Positions 30,193 to 41,110 are shown, counted from the first letter of the stretch. The stretch: 64,000 nucleotides of DNA from Notospermus geniculatus (GCA_002633025.1 NMRB01001498.1:107492-171491), one strand, 5' to 3'. Numbers and translations are program-made. Notes: generated by a model from the letters alone, not told the origin.

Positions 30193-31182
30193 CTACGAGT
30201 AAACGACAACAAATCTTAAACCACAGCTCAAGTCGTATTCGGACTTGTGGAAGAACTGCAATAATATTTTACCGTCTGGAGCAAATTGAGTTCTTATGTG
30301 GAACAGTCGCCTTGAAATACTTTCTCGCTCACGAGTAAATAAAATCATCATCGGTTTCAAAGATCTGTTTGCAAACAAGGGTCTTGTCGTCTTACATTTC
30401 ATATCGTAAGCTAAAAATACCGTTCTGTACCCATGACCCTTCTTTTTCGAATAGAAGTAAAAAACACGTTGATGGTGTTGACTCCATCGTGAACCACGGA
30501 GGGGCCCCTGGATATGTGAAAATTTCACCCTTACTCTCTGACCGACATACCCGTTTTTCGATCGAAAAACAAAGAAACTATGTTTCCGTTGGTCACAGGG
30601 AAAGATTACGTCACTTTCAGCAGTGAAGAAACCTCCTGCAGTAAGCTCACATGGATGAGGGAGTTGGAGTTCCACTGCATTTGACAACACGACAGATTTA
30701 CTTGTGTCGACGAATGACATCGTGTGGACAGTTGCTGTCTCGCTTCCCGGAACATCATACTGGCAGATGAACATGACTTTGTCTTTGTGTAGTACTGGGG
30801 GTGCTAGCATTGGTGCTTGACAACAACGGTCAAATTTCGGTAAGTCCATCACATACGTGACTGACTGATTAAATACATCGAGGAGTTGAAATGTTATTTT
30901 TCCGGGCAGCCCGTAACTGAGAATAACTAAAAAACTTCTATTATATAGATGTTGCTGTTGTAATAGTTTATAAGAATACTTATATTTCACCGAGTACTTA
31001 AGTTGCAAAGTGTTATTTTGAAGATTGTAGATTCTGACAGTGTTTGAGGATACACCGCCTTTGCTACTAATGACAAAATATCCTGACTGTGTGTCAAACC
31101 ACCATTTGTCCCGACCAGCGTGGAATTTAAAAGGCGGTTTGAGGAATGCCCTCGTAGTTCGCTTGTATAATATTGGACCTTC
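30193..31182 (-). CDS. Propeller-like protein A, main exon
   Basis: About 329 residues are open on the minus strand after a good acceptor (TTTTGCTGCACTTAAAACAG|GAAGG at 31182), so an upstream exon supplies the start; the codon before it in the open frame is not ATG. The protein is rich in alternating strands with G/N turns: WWFDTQSGYFVISSKGGVSS, VRIYNLQNNTLQLKYSV, FLVILSYGLPGKITFQLLDV, VMFICQYDVPGSETATVHTM, VFYFYSKKKGHGYRTVFLAY. It ends FAPDGKILLQFFHKSEYDL..FVVVYS. Repeated four-strand blocks suggest a beta-propeller (6-7 blades), but no WD, kelch or NHL signature is seen. It is homologous to the next gene (32606-33571, same strand), so the two are old tandem duplicates. Function unknown. Confidence 0.7.
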   Translation of the reverse strand, partial: EGPILYKRTTRAFLKPPFKFHAGRDKWWFDTQSGYFVISSKGGVSSNTVRIYNLQNNTLQLKYSVKYKYSYKLLQQQHLYNRSFLVILSYGLPGKITFQLLDVFNQSVTYVMDLPKFDRCCQAPMLAPPVLHKDKVMFICQYDVPGSETATVHTMSFVDTSKSVVLSNAVELQLPHPCELTAGGFFTAESDVIFPCDQRKHSFFVFRSKNGYVGQRVRVKFSHIQGPLRGSRWSQHHQRVFYFYSKKKGHGYRTVFLAYDMKCKTTRPLFANRSLKPMMILFTRERESISRRLFHIRTQFAPDGKILLQFFHKSEYDLSCGLRFVVVYS

Positions 31183-31260
31183 CTGTTTTAAGTGCAGCAA
31201 AACAGTAGTAAGTTATCAACAACTACTTTTTCCCAGGAATCTGTCTACCCTCTTAGCTGA

Positions 31261-31540
31261 AAAGGTTCTTTGAGGGTTCTTTGAAGAACCCCTGGGTTCT
31301 ATCTAGAACCCTAAGGTTCTTTGCTGCATTGGTAGAACCCATAGGGTTCTTTGACGAGCGAAAAGGTTCTTAGAGGGTTCTTTGAAGAACACCTGGGTTC
31401 TCTATAGAACCCTAAGGTTCTTTGCTGCATTGGTAGAATCCATAGGGTTCTTTGACGAGCATAAAGGTTCTTAGAGAGTTCTTTGAAGAACCCCTGGGTT
31501 CTATATAGAACCCTGAGGTTCTTTGCTACATTGCCACAAT
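31261..31540. repeat. Tandem repeat, 101-bp unit, about 2.8 copies
   Basis: AAAGGTTCTTTGAGGGTTCT at 31261 recurs at 31362 and 31463. Each unit contains several palindromes such as GGTTCTTTGAAGAACC and GGGTTCTATATAGAACCC, so each can fold into a multi-hairpin structure. It lies directly upstream of propeller-like gene A. Confidence 0.88.
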
Positions 31541-31676
31541 CATGAAGTCTTTCACTACCAACACAGGATTATTTAACCTCATCTCACTTCCTGATCTTTA
31601 CCATTGCCATATTTTGCACAATTTTCATACAAGATTGTCAAGATATTTTCGTATGAAACGCCGTGCAAACGCACTG

Positions 31677-31772
31677 AATATTCCATTCGTCTCTGATTGG
31701 TCGAAATAAAATCCCATGCAAGTCCAATTTAAAATGAATTTATTTCGACCAATCAGCGACGAGTGAATATTC
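31677..31772. repeat. Short foldback
   Basis: CTCTGATTGGTCGAAATAAA on the left is mirrored by TTTATTTCGACCAATCAGCG on the right, and the GAATATTC-like outer ends also pair. It is probably a small MITE. Confidence 0.65.
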
Positions 31773-31935
31773 AAACGATATTCCAAACGAGCTCTTGCTG
31801 GTGATTTTTGTGGAATTCTTTGTTTTTTGTCCCACACAAGTTCATACTGCCGCATTCTTCAATCAAATCAGTCTCACTCATCATGCTTAATCTTGTGCAC
31901 TCTTGTGGAGTGGGCAAAAGAATGAACATGTTCAT

Positions 31936-32431
31936 CAGGGGCGGATACAGAGGGGGTGTTCTGGGGGTTGGAACCCCCCCCCCCCCACCGTCGGCGACCA
32001 AAGATAACATTTTTTTCTCTCTAAACATCAAACATCTCGCGTGCGGCGTAGCGCCTGTCCGTGTCTTTGATGTGATCATGGTGATACAGTCGTTGCATCG
32101 ATGATTCGACGAAATTCTCTTCCCCTGCATGGGAAAACTGTTGCCTTACTATTACTGGTATAGGCCTACTACATTGTGTATGCCTGCACTATTTCGAAAT
32201 GTCTAAGAGGCGTGGCATCGGGCTGGCTGGTAAGAACAGGAAGATCACACTGTTAAAAAACATGTTTGTATAAGACTTTCTCAACCTCAGATGCCAGGAA
32301 ATCGTGTCTCAGAGCTTCTGATTTTCGAAATTTGGCGCCGATGAGGCACGCGGCGAAGGGAAGACACAAGAGAGTCCTGGTGCCTCTACCTTCAGAACCC
32401 ACCCCTCGAGAAAATCCTGGATCCGCCCCTG
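31936..32431. mobile_element. hAT-like non-autonomous element
   Basis: The ends CAGGGGCGGATACAG and CTGGATCCGCCCCTG are the inverted CAGGGGCGGATCCAG-type ends common in hAT transposons. GTTCAT precedes the left end and overlaps the right end, consistent with a 6-8 bp target duplication. A C-run at 31975-31986 lies just inside the left end and mirrored G/C-rich text lies at the right. No transposase is seen in the 496 bp. Confidence 0.68.
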
Positions 32432-32605
32432 TTCATTCCCTATGTTCCCTGTCAAGAGGCACATGTGCCGTGAACAAGGGAACAGGTTCGCACGGCACAG
32501 CCTAGGAACGACAAGTAAGCCCAACGTGGGTTCATTGTCGGTGTGACGGGCCACAAGCGAACACGGAACAGGAAAAACGGCACAAGCGAACAGCCTATCC
32601 ATACC

Positions 32606-33571
32606 CTAAAACGTGCCGACGGAATAGATATACACTTCGTTGAACTGTAAATTCCCACGGCCGTCGTCATTCCGACCAATTTCATAACCGTTGCCGGCTG
32701 CGTCGAATCCAAAATAACCAAGATTTCTACGATTGTGCAACTGTAAAACATACTGCTTAAGGAACCTCCCCGTGTCCCCACAGTAAAGTGGATTGTTTCC
32801 AGCCCGGATAATCGGACCAAAATCGAACCCGATTAAGCGTGGCTTAGAGTGGTCGCCAATGTGTACATATCTAAGATGCGAATCTAGATCACCGTCAATT
32901 AACCAATGAAATTTTTTAATGTGGTATTTTGCAACAAAACGTTTGAAAGAAACACTATCTGTCTTTTTTTGAAAGAGCATTATCCTCCAGAAGTCATTAA
33001 TGTAGGATTTGAAATATAAAATGTAGTTTGAAACTATCGTCACGCCGGCACGACGTCCCAGCGACAACAGTGCCCCGTGCTGTAAACATATTTGTCCAAA
33101 TCGGCGAACTACGTCATAGATCATTGCAACACCACCTTTTTGAAAGTTCACCAGAGCATGTTTCTTCCAAACAAGTAGTAATAAACCACGCGTCTTTACA
33201 AAATACCTTAAGTCTTTCCCCAGGTACTTTCTCACGCGTGACTTTTCCTTATCGCTGAAGTATATAGTGCTAAATTTCTCCGTACGCAGGTCGAGGATCA
33301 TAATATTCGGCCTGGAGGCCGTGGTTAAGAAAACGAAATTCAGATAGCTGCCCAATATCTTAAGATGCGGGTCTTTTTGGGAATTCTTGCGGGAAAGCCA
33401 AACACTGCGCGCTACGGAATACTCAAGTTTTGTTTTGTTGAACTCAAAAACAATGAAATCGTCTTTTGACGCAGCAAGAAGGAAACCTTTAGGGTACACA
33501 AACCCATAGTAATACCGGTATTTCTCAAACGGTATTGGCGGTACAATGAGGGCCTTATGTGTTGAGTTCAT
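32606..33571 (-). CDS. Propeller-like protein B
   Basis: 321 residues from ATG at 33571 (MNSTHKALIVPPIPFEKY). The order of strands and turns follows protein A: a G-F-L-L-A-A-S-K-D block, FIVFEFNKTKLEYSVARS, LNFVFLTTASRPNIMILDL, then LLLVWKKHALVNFQKGG, NYILYFKSYINDFWRIMLF, and a C-terminal NGYEIGRNDDGRGNLQF..EVYIYSVG. Shared positions with A include PP near the start, SK after a hydrophobic strand, L-x-Y-S-V, and the final VYxYS, but overall identity is low. An acceptor-like CATTTTCATAG just upstream means an earlier exon cannot be excluded. No family is recognised; no signal peptide or membrane segment is seen. Confidence 0.68.
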   Translation of the reverse strand: MNSTHKALIVPPIPFEKYRYYYGFVYPKGFLLAASKDDFIVFEFNKTKLEYSVARSVWLSRKNSQKDPHLKILGSYLNFVFLTTASRPNIMILDLRTEKFSTIYFSDKEKSRVRKYLGKDLRYFVKTRGLLLLVWKKHALVNFQKGGVAMIYDVVRRFGQICLQHGALLSLGRRAGVTIVSNYILYFKSYINDFWRIMLFQKKTDSVSFKRFVAKYHIKKFHWLIDGDLDSHLRYVHIGDHSKPRLIGFDFGPIIRAGNNPLYCGDTGRFLKQYVLQLHNRRNLGYFGFDAAGNGYEIGRNDDGRGNLQFNEVYIYSVGTF

Positions 33572-34614
33572 CCTCAAAACGCTTGGCTATGAAAATGAAT
33601 GTCATCTAACGTCTGGTGTCAAATGAAGACATCTATGGTATTAAATGATTTTCAAGGCAGTTTTTACACCTACAACTTGAATGAGTAGTGCTTTTGCTGC
33701 TTTGCATTTTATATGTATTTCATCTACATGTAGCTGCAATGCCATTATAAATGTGGCACATAATGTACAATGGTCGTTTTTCCTGCCAGTATAACGTTTT
33801 TTGATTCATGTTCCCCTGTTGTTTAACAGAATAAGCTGCGCCTTGGCAATAGGGGACACACCGAAAAACGTGTCGATCTATGTACGAGCGTCTCCCAAAC
33901 AATAACGGGAAACACTGACGTGAGGTAGCAATGGCAGATGTTACATCGAGCTGTGTTTTCTGTGGATCAACTGTCATGTGTAGTTATCAAACAAAACTAT
34001 CTAAGTACATGTAAATTTTTAAAAACCTGCATGCCGGCATCATGGCCTACCATGTGTCTGTACTACGTCATACTTCGTACGCACAAACCCATGGAGACCT
34101 TCGCCGTGATTTGTGTTTCCCTCGCACCTCGAGTTGCTGCGCACCAATCAGAACGCTTGTTTCTTTAGTGCTCAGCGCGAGCCAACCTCGTTCCCAGGCA
34201 ATTAAACCAACCGCTGTGTATTTTGTGGTTGTAAAGTAGGTTTACATGTATTAGGAACGACGATGGTCACAAATTTTCCAGCCATTCTATCAGTTGCGAT
34301 TTACCATAGGCTACTCGCATAAAAATCACGAAATTTTGGTGTACAGAGTTTGGTGTACAGAAAGACTGACGTCGTATGTAGAAATGTTCAAATTTATTGC
34401 AAATGTTAACGATTCATGATGAAAAAGAGTTACATGTATTTTAAAACTAACAGCGGGAGTCGGTCCACAACGTCCGGTTGAAAACAGCTTATCACTGTGG
34501 TCCAGCGAAGTTCGTCAAGGGTTTGTATGAGCTTAGTCGGAGGGCGGAGTGATGTCACAAACCCTTGGTAGTCAAGATGGCATGACTGCGCTCTTGTGGT
34601 CTTTTATTTTATGG
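33572..34614. other. Non-coding stretch with first copy of a 0.5 kb duplicate
   Basis: 34046-34590 is closely similar to 36593-37110, starting CTACCATGTGTCTGTACTAC and ending near GGGCGGAGTGATGTCACAA. Otherwise no gene is recognised. Confidence 0.6.
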
Positions 34615-34764
34615 GCCGTATGCACCAAACGAAGATTATCTTGAACTCAGGTTGAGCCACAACTTCTCGATTGTTCAGGTTTGCCAGGGCATGATATGAC
34701 AATGGAAAAGTTGGGGCTCAACCTGATTTCAAGATACCGTAATCTTCGTTTGGTGTATACGGCG
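34615..34764. mobile_element. GCCGTATRCACCAAACGAAG hairpin MITE
   Basis: The left GCCGTATGCACCAAACGAAG is mirrored by CTTCGTTTGGTGTATACGGC at the right, and the pairing continues through ATCTTGAA and CAGGTTGAGCC. It is 150 bp long with no ORF. Confidence 0.8.
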
Positions 34765-35120
34765 CTAAGCGATTGGCGATTTCTAATTATTACCTACCCT
34801 AATCTGAAACATCCGACTTCCCTTTGAAAATATTGCTTCCTCCTGTCCAAGACATATCCCTTGTTTCTTGTTAAGTTGGCACATAAATCGTGGTCCCATT
34901 GGCAGGATATTAAAAGTAGTACAGCCTTGCCATACGATGCACATGACACTGCAGTACAAAGACGACGGAAGGGCCACTGACCCGAGGTCCGGCCTGATCA
35001 GAGACTGGTTGCTGATCAAGTGGAGAAAAACTGATCCAAAAGGTTGTTCCATTAAATTTTCCTTCTCGGGTAGGCCCTATTCCTGAATGTTGATGAAAGA
35101 ATCTAGTAGCAAACTTGTGA
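34765..35120. other. Non-coding stretch, nothing recognised
   Basis: No supported gene or repeat. Confidence 0.4.
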
Positions 35121-35499
35121 ACTCCCTACACAGTTGTGAGTCGCGCCCCCTTCGGTTACTCGCTCTCCACAACTGCTTTACTTCGTAAAATTCGCCGCGT
35201 TTGGTCAAAAGATGGCGTCAGGGCCTGGCGCGAATTTTACAGCCTATCAGCACGCTGCTTTCAGAACTCTTTGGCCCGTTGGCAACGGATGTTCTTGTGC
35301 TACCATGGCTACGAGCCGCTCGGCCAATGAAAAAGTGTCTCAGGCCAGCTTGCATGGTTACCGGTTGCTCGGTGCTCTCATTGGTCGACTCTCTCAGCGC
35401 CATCTGTTGACCGAACGCGGATAATTTTACGAAGTTAAGCAGTTGTGGAGAGCGAGTAAACCGAAGGGGGGGGGGGCGGTAAACAACTGCGTAGGGAGT
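35121..35499. mobile_element. Foldback element, 75-bp arms, hAT-like flanks
   Basis: The arms 35121-35195 (ACTCCCTACACAGTTGT.., CTCGCTCTCCACAACTGCTT, ACTTCGTAAAATT) and 35425-35499 are complementary. The octamer AAACTTGT occurs just outside on the left (35112) and just outside on the right (35515), consistent with an 8-bp target duplication. The loop contains repeated CCAATCA/TGATTGG-like words and no transposase. Confidence 0.65.
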
Positions 35500-36592
35500 T
35501 TACCAAACTTGTCGATACCTTCTGTGTTAGATTCCATGTTTTGGGAAACGACTTATAATTCCATTGCAAATAAAACACATGTATCGGCCAGAAAAAAGTA
35601 AAATTAGATACCGGTATAGCTACTGAGATAAACTTGCATGTAAACCAATGAGTGGTTGCTGATAAAATCCGGAACGGAAAGGCCGAAATTGTCAAAATGG
35701 CCGAAACATGATCGAGATGTAGTCGTCGAGATTATGTCCGTAATATTGAACATGCGTAGGCCCATGTGTAGGCCTAGCCTATAGGGACGTCCCACTAGGC
35801 ATTATGATGCAGGTACCCCTTTGTCTTTTTTAACTCTGGTCAGCTGACCTATTCATATACTGAGTGGCGTCCGTCTGTGTGTATGTCTTGATGTGTCGCC
35901 CCTTAAACTGCCCGGTAAACAGGTGTGACAGGAATCAGTGTCCTAGTAATGCAAGTCCGCCAAACAATAGCCCGCTATTGTAAGGTTTTATTCGAATGGC
36001 CATGGTCTCTATAGCCATATATTCTAATCCCTCGCTGAACAATAAGACCGGACTTTGATTCCAGGGGGACTTTGACTCCTGTCACACCTGTACATTTCAC
36101 AACCGTAAAGCCCAGCGGCAGCGGAATGAATTGAAAGTTGGTGGAGCACTCCAGTAGGCCCAAGGGCGAACTCGAAATAGAACCAAATTTTGTGGTGATT
36201 TGACGTACATTATGCCCTCCAGGGGGAATGTTCCGTAAAATGCAAATCCCAATAAACTCCAAAAACAGAATTTGTAGCTTAATTTTTTCTTCACCTCCCG
36301 CGAGGGTCAATGTTTTAAAATTTGTCCACCAGGGGGGCATGATTGCAGAAATGTGTGCTACTTGAATTTCCCGCTTGGAAGATGATGTCACCATTTATGT
36401 GTAAATCTGATGACATCACAGACCAGTTGCAGGGAACATTAACAGTCTTTGTGCAAAGCCCATCACATGTCTATATGTACAACTTGTTCTGTCATGTTCA
36501 GTTCAGTTCTCAAAAGCTTAACTGAGCGTGGCTAATTTTTCGATAGGAAATGTCATTTCTGAGAAAATAAAGATACGTATGCTCCCATCATG
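35500..36592. other. Non-coding stretch, nothing recognised
   Basis: A G-run at 35466-35476 and short ORFs only. Confidence 0.4.
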
Positions 36593-37110
36593 AACTACCA
36601 TGTGTCTGTACTACCTCATACTTCGTACGCACAAACCCATGGAGAACTTCGCCAGGATTTCTCAGTGTTTCTCTCGCACCTCGAGTTGCGGTGCACCAAT
36701 CAGAACACTTGTGAACCAACCTCGCTCCCAGGTTGGCATCAAGCCAGTTACACCGGCCGCTGTATATTTTGTGGTTGGAAAGTTTTGGGAACGAGGATGG
36801 TCAGCCATTCTATCTATTGCGATTTACCCACTACTCTCTTGAACTATGCTTTTGAACAAAAATACCGTCAATTTTCTAAACCAGAGAAGGCAGGTGTACA
36901 GAAAAACTGGCGTGGTATTTAGAAATGTTTAGGTTTGTTACAAATGTTAACGATCTGTGATGACAGTCGAAAACTAACAGAGCGGGAGTGAGTCCACGAA
37001 CAGAACATCCGGTTGGAAACAGCTTCCCACAGAAGTTCGTCAAGGGTTTGTGCGAGCGTAGTCGGAGGGCGGAGTGATGTCACAACCCTTGAGTGTTCAA
37101 GATGGTATGC
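36593..37110. repeat. Second copy of the 0.5 kb duplicate
   Basis: It is similar over its whole length to 34046-34590, sharing for example CTTCGTACGCACAAACCCAT, CGCACCTCGAGTTGC, AATGTTAACGAT, GTTCGTCAAGGGTTTGT and GGAGGGCGGAGTGATGTCAC. Indels of tens of bases separate the copies. It could be a dispersed element or a local duplication. Confidence 0.75.
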
Positions 37111-37162
37111 TCCAAGATCGGAAAAATTATTTTTTACTTGTGGTCCTTAGTCCGGATATTAT

Positions 37163-37263
37163 AAAAATGTTGCCCGAGGCGAAGCCGAGGGAGACATATC
37201 GTCCCAGCGGGTGGGGGTGGGGGGCATTCGCTATGTCTCCCGACAATGAGGGCAACATTTTTT
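37163..37263. mobile_element. AAAATGTTGCCC hairpin element, copy 1
   Basis: AAAAATGTTGCCCGAGG at the left and GGGCAACATTTTT at the right are inverted, and GGGAGACATATCG pairs with CGCTATGTCTCCC inside. The ends match those at 42837-42968. Confidence 0.6.
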
Positions 37264-37355
37264 ATCTCACACCGAGTGTCCATTAGGGATGGCGCAGAGA
37301 AAGGGTTTGTGAATATAAGAATGCAGTTTTCCCACGTTTGTGACTAAGACTGAGC

Positions 37356-37462
37356 CGTGGAACATATCGCGATATGTCCCCCTCTGACGTCACTAAACAT
37401 GGGACATATCGCGATATGTCCCACGTCTGGCGATGTCAGAGGGGGACATATCGAAATTCTCG
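37356..37462. repeat. Palindromic ACATATCGCGATATGT repeats
   Basis: The perfect 16-bp palindrome ACATATCGCGATATGT occurs twice (37363 and 37404), with flanking CCCCCTCTGACGTCA and GATGTCAGAGGGGG in inverted orientation around the second copy. Confidence 0.75.
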
Positions 37463-40012
37463 GAGATCATGTGACGGGATTTGCCCAATGGCATCCAAGG
37501 AAATTTACTTGACGTGTCAGATTCACGAATGTCACCCTAGCACACCCGGACCACGCTGAGAAACGTCACACCGGCTTTTATCAGTAATCATCAAAGAATT
37601 TATATACCGGAATATCCTGCGAATATTCGACAATGTAAAGGATTTACGAATAAGCGTGAACGATAATTAGTCAGAGGTCTGCTACCAGTGTGACCGGCGA
37701 GCACGCTGGCAGGCATCTGGCCAACATTATTCACGGAGATTTCCAAAGTACACCATAGAAAAAAGTAAATGGACAGCAGTTTTTCTTGTATATTTCCAAT
37801 GCAATGGGGCACTATACAAGAAATTGGTCCTAACATACCGTAGAGTCGTGTTGATAAATCGGTCATGTGCACCAGTTTTTCCCTCCAGCAAGACCTTGTG
37901 GTTCAATTTTTTCCTGTAAACATATGTGCAGAGGCAAGTCGTTTTATTTCGCTATATTACAACCCTGTGAATCATAATTTGTTATCATTAAAAAATAGGT
38001 GCAGAGGCAATTTATGTCCAACTTAAGTGCTCGGATTCCATTCACAAAATGGACGTCTGAGATCTTGTGCACATGTGCACATGTGCACATGTGCTGACTT
38101 AAAAAGCCATCCCTGTGAATCTTCCTGGTGCAAATATTGTCCCTTGCCAGATCAGGAACATGACTGCTGCTTATTCAGTGCATTTGAAGGCCCATTAACA
38201 GATTTATTTCTTGTGCACCAATTTCTTCTGCACCAGTTTTTTTTCTTCTGCACCAATTTTCACATGTGCAGAAGACCATCTTATAAGAAATAGTATGTGC
38301 ACAAGAAAAAAGATCCATAATCCCGATTCATCACTATAGCCGGTTCTATAACATCAATCCAAAATTCAAGATTAGCAACGACCATTTTACTACGTACTGG
38401 TCACATGTTGGTCAAGACTGACATTCGTGACGGGGATTTGAATAGGCCGTCAGTAGACTAGGCGCTATTTACGGATCTGTGGTTTCATGGAATAGAGATC
38501 AATTTCACCATGCATTCAAGAATTCCACGGCTCTGTTGTCAGTGGTTGACAAAAGCTTTGGATTCTTTATTGATACAAGTTGTATACTGCGGCTTTTGAC
38601 CGACTTCATAGATCTTGAGATCGGAAACCATAATGATACGGTACCAAATTTCATTGAATTATAATGGTCAGTTGTTGAGAAAACAAGATTTGAAGTTCGG
38701 CACGTTTTTTTGGGCCACCCGATATATTTTTGATATCATGTTTGAGCACTCCGGGTTAAGCCATTCCTGAGTTATAGCACTCAGACGAGTTTCAGATTGC
38801 ACCACCTGGCGGCCATATTGGATGTCCGATCGCACCAAAACTCGGTATTTTTGAAGGTACCCCTCTAAAAGTCTTCGGTCAAATGCGGCTTTCAGCGGAA
38901 ATTTTCAACGCTGATACAATTGGAGAGCCAGGAAAATTTGCTACCATGTTGGGACTAATTTTCTGTACACATTTGTTTTGAGGGCATGAAATAATAACAT
39001 GTTTCTAAGGTGGTTTTGAGATATTCAATAAAAAGTGATGTCCATTTATTTTTTTCTTTGAGTGTACATGTACATGTATACAAAACAAAAAATGACCAGG
39101 TTATCAAAATCAGAGTCCGACGGCATGACTTGGCCAGAGCTGGCCGGTTGATTCAGAGGCAAACTGTACACAGTGCCGAATTTCTACGCAATATCGACAC
39201 TGTCATCGATCGGCATCCGCCATTTTGATTTTTGCCGCCGCGGATGGATATGTGATCAGGCCTCGCATATCACAACCATGATACTCCGCGTCCCAGAACC
39301 TTGCGCGTAAACAACACTACATTCATGCCTAAGCCTCTCCTTGCAATCTATGTGTCACAATTTCGAAATGAATACAATAAATACACATTTCCCTGAACTT
39401 TATGAAGTGGAATAAGTGTATAACGTCTGGGCGATGTTTGGTCACGTGGGTAAACAAAATGCACGCGGTCATGGACTACTTTGGTCTCAGAATAACTGAA
39501 AAACCTCGAGATATTTTGCCACAGAATGATTATGCTTTACAAATATTTTATCATGTCTTGCATCTAAGCCTCATTTTGACCTAGGCAGGCCTATATAATA
39601 TAATTTATGTCTTCCTGTGGACGTATAACCGTGCACTATCTACTGCTCATGGCGACGCGTTTGTTTATTGAGTGAACGGTCGACCGCTTTACAATGGTAA
39701 GGAATCCTTACACATATTATTGCGCTGCACTTCTTTTCAACATGGCGGTGGCTGATCGATACTAGAGGGTGTTATTCGTAACGCCCTCTAGTGTCAAGAA
39801 TGATTCAGAGGCTGCCCGGGACGTCTGGCGTTTCCTTTGGAACAGAATACAGGGCAAACTTTATTGATGAAGAAAGGGCACAAGGTTGAACAGGTAAAGC
39901 CAGGAGCACAGCAGGCGGTATCGCAAGCGATCTAGTCGCCACCGACCTTCTAATCTCACCAGCCACCACACACCAGGGACCTACCTTACTCACGAAGCTG
40001 GTCCCAGGCAAT
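37463..40012. other. Non-coding stretch, no gene recognised
   Basis: It includes a CACATGTG tandem at 38068-38094, GTGCACCAA-type repeats at 38215-38300, and a fragment of the hairpin-ended repeat family at about 38710-38850 (CCTGGCGGCCATATTGGATG on the opposite strand sense). A small palindrome ACTAGAGGG..CCCTCTAGT lies at 39762-39795. ORFs are short and unsupported. Confidence 0.45.
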
Positions 40013-40141
40013 CGAGAGGTTAAGAAATCGTACCGTTAACGGTAACACTAACGCTAACGTTATTTTTTACATTGCAAATTAACTTCAGAAATAGCGTTAG
40101 CGTTAGTGTTATCGTTAACGGAGCAGTTTCTTAACCTCTCG
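40013..40141. mobile_element. CGAGAGGTTAAGAAA hairpin MITE
   Basis: CGAGAGGTTAAGAAA at the left is mirrored by TTTCTTAACCTCTCG at the right. The arms then pair through CCGTTAACGGTAACAC and AACGCTAACG, giving almost complete self-complementarity over 129 bp. Confidence 0.8.
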
Positions 40142-40714
40142 AAGTATTGTCCAATGTTGGGCGATCATTGCTGGCTAGGTGATTCCAGCATCGCTGTGTC
40201 CATCGCACACCTGGCGTAACAGCCGATTTTGCTCATTTTTTATATCACCTGCGGTGCTGCTGGCTTCAGCTAACGGACCCAATTATCGAGATCTCGCGAG
40301 AACACGGCGAACGAATCACTTACTATAACTTTAACACAGGCGGAATATTTTGGGACGAGGTTGAAAATATAGGTCGACCAACACTTATAATTATTACAAT
40401 TATTATCAACCTTTGGCCCTGGCACATCGGTGGGAGTTAGCAGGTGCGACAATACACGTAGCCTGTCATAACAGGCCTGTACGGACAATTTTGGGCCGAG
40501 GCTGAAAACGTGGTTTAATTAACACAAGTTTATGACCGCAAACCATGGTTATCGAAGTTACTGGACAAACTAAACCTTTTTATCGATTGATAACTGGGGT
40601 TCACAACCGTAAACCTATGTTCACTGCGATTATAGGCCAGTTCCGAACTGTCTCACAAATTTAACTTTACGCTGGATAGAAGTTATCGAATTCATAAATT
40701 AAATTTATCGGCGG
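40142..40714. other. Non-coding stretch, nothing recognised
   Basis: No supported gene or repeat. Confidence 0.4.
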
Positions 40715-41110
40715 TAAATTTGGCTGAACGGGTAAATATCGTCCTGGGTATATACAAAGATTACCCAGGATCTCAATCTTCACTAAAACAATACCCTGGG
40801 TGCACTTTCGGTAGCCGAACATCACCCAGCATCGTATTATTACACCTGGATTGGAGGGTGTCTCGCCCGTGGTCACGTGAGAGCATGAGGAATACATGTA
40901 TTATGAAGAGCTACAGACAATTGTACCGCTGCGCGAGACCGGGAGATTCCACGGGATTTCTAAATAGGACTCGTTCGCACGGATTGCGGAAGCTGGGTGA
41001 TGTTCGGCGACCGAAACTACACCCAGGGTATTGTTTTAGTGAAGACTGAGATCCTGGGTAATCTTTGTACCCAGAACGATTTGGATATTTACCCTTTCAG
41101 CGCAAATTTG
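40715..41110. mobile_element. Foldback element, about 120-bp arms
   Basis: Left arm 40715-40840 (ACAAAGATTACCCAGGATCT, CAATACCCTGGGTG, CGAACATCACCCAGC) pairs with right arm 40985-41110. The loop is about 145 bp. The arms carry the same CCCTGGGTAT vocabulary as the dispersed repeat at 25147 and 28424, which may mean a common origin. Confidence 0.75.

Noticed and set aside
31261-31540. CRISPR-like array
   Set aside because: The units are contiguous with no unique spacers, the genome is eukaryotic, and the array is only 2.8 copies.
38027-38293. Cysteine/histidine-rich ORF of 88 codons
   Set aside because: The Cys/His content comes from CACATGTG and TGTGCAC microsatellite-like repeats and not from a zinc-binding domain.
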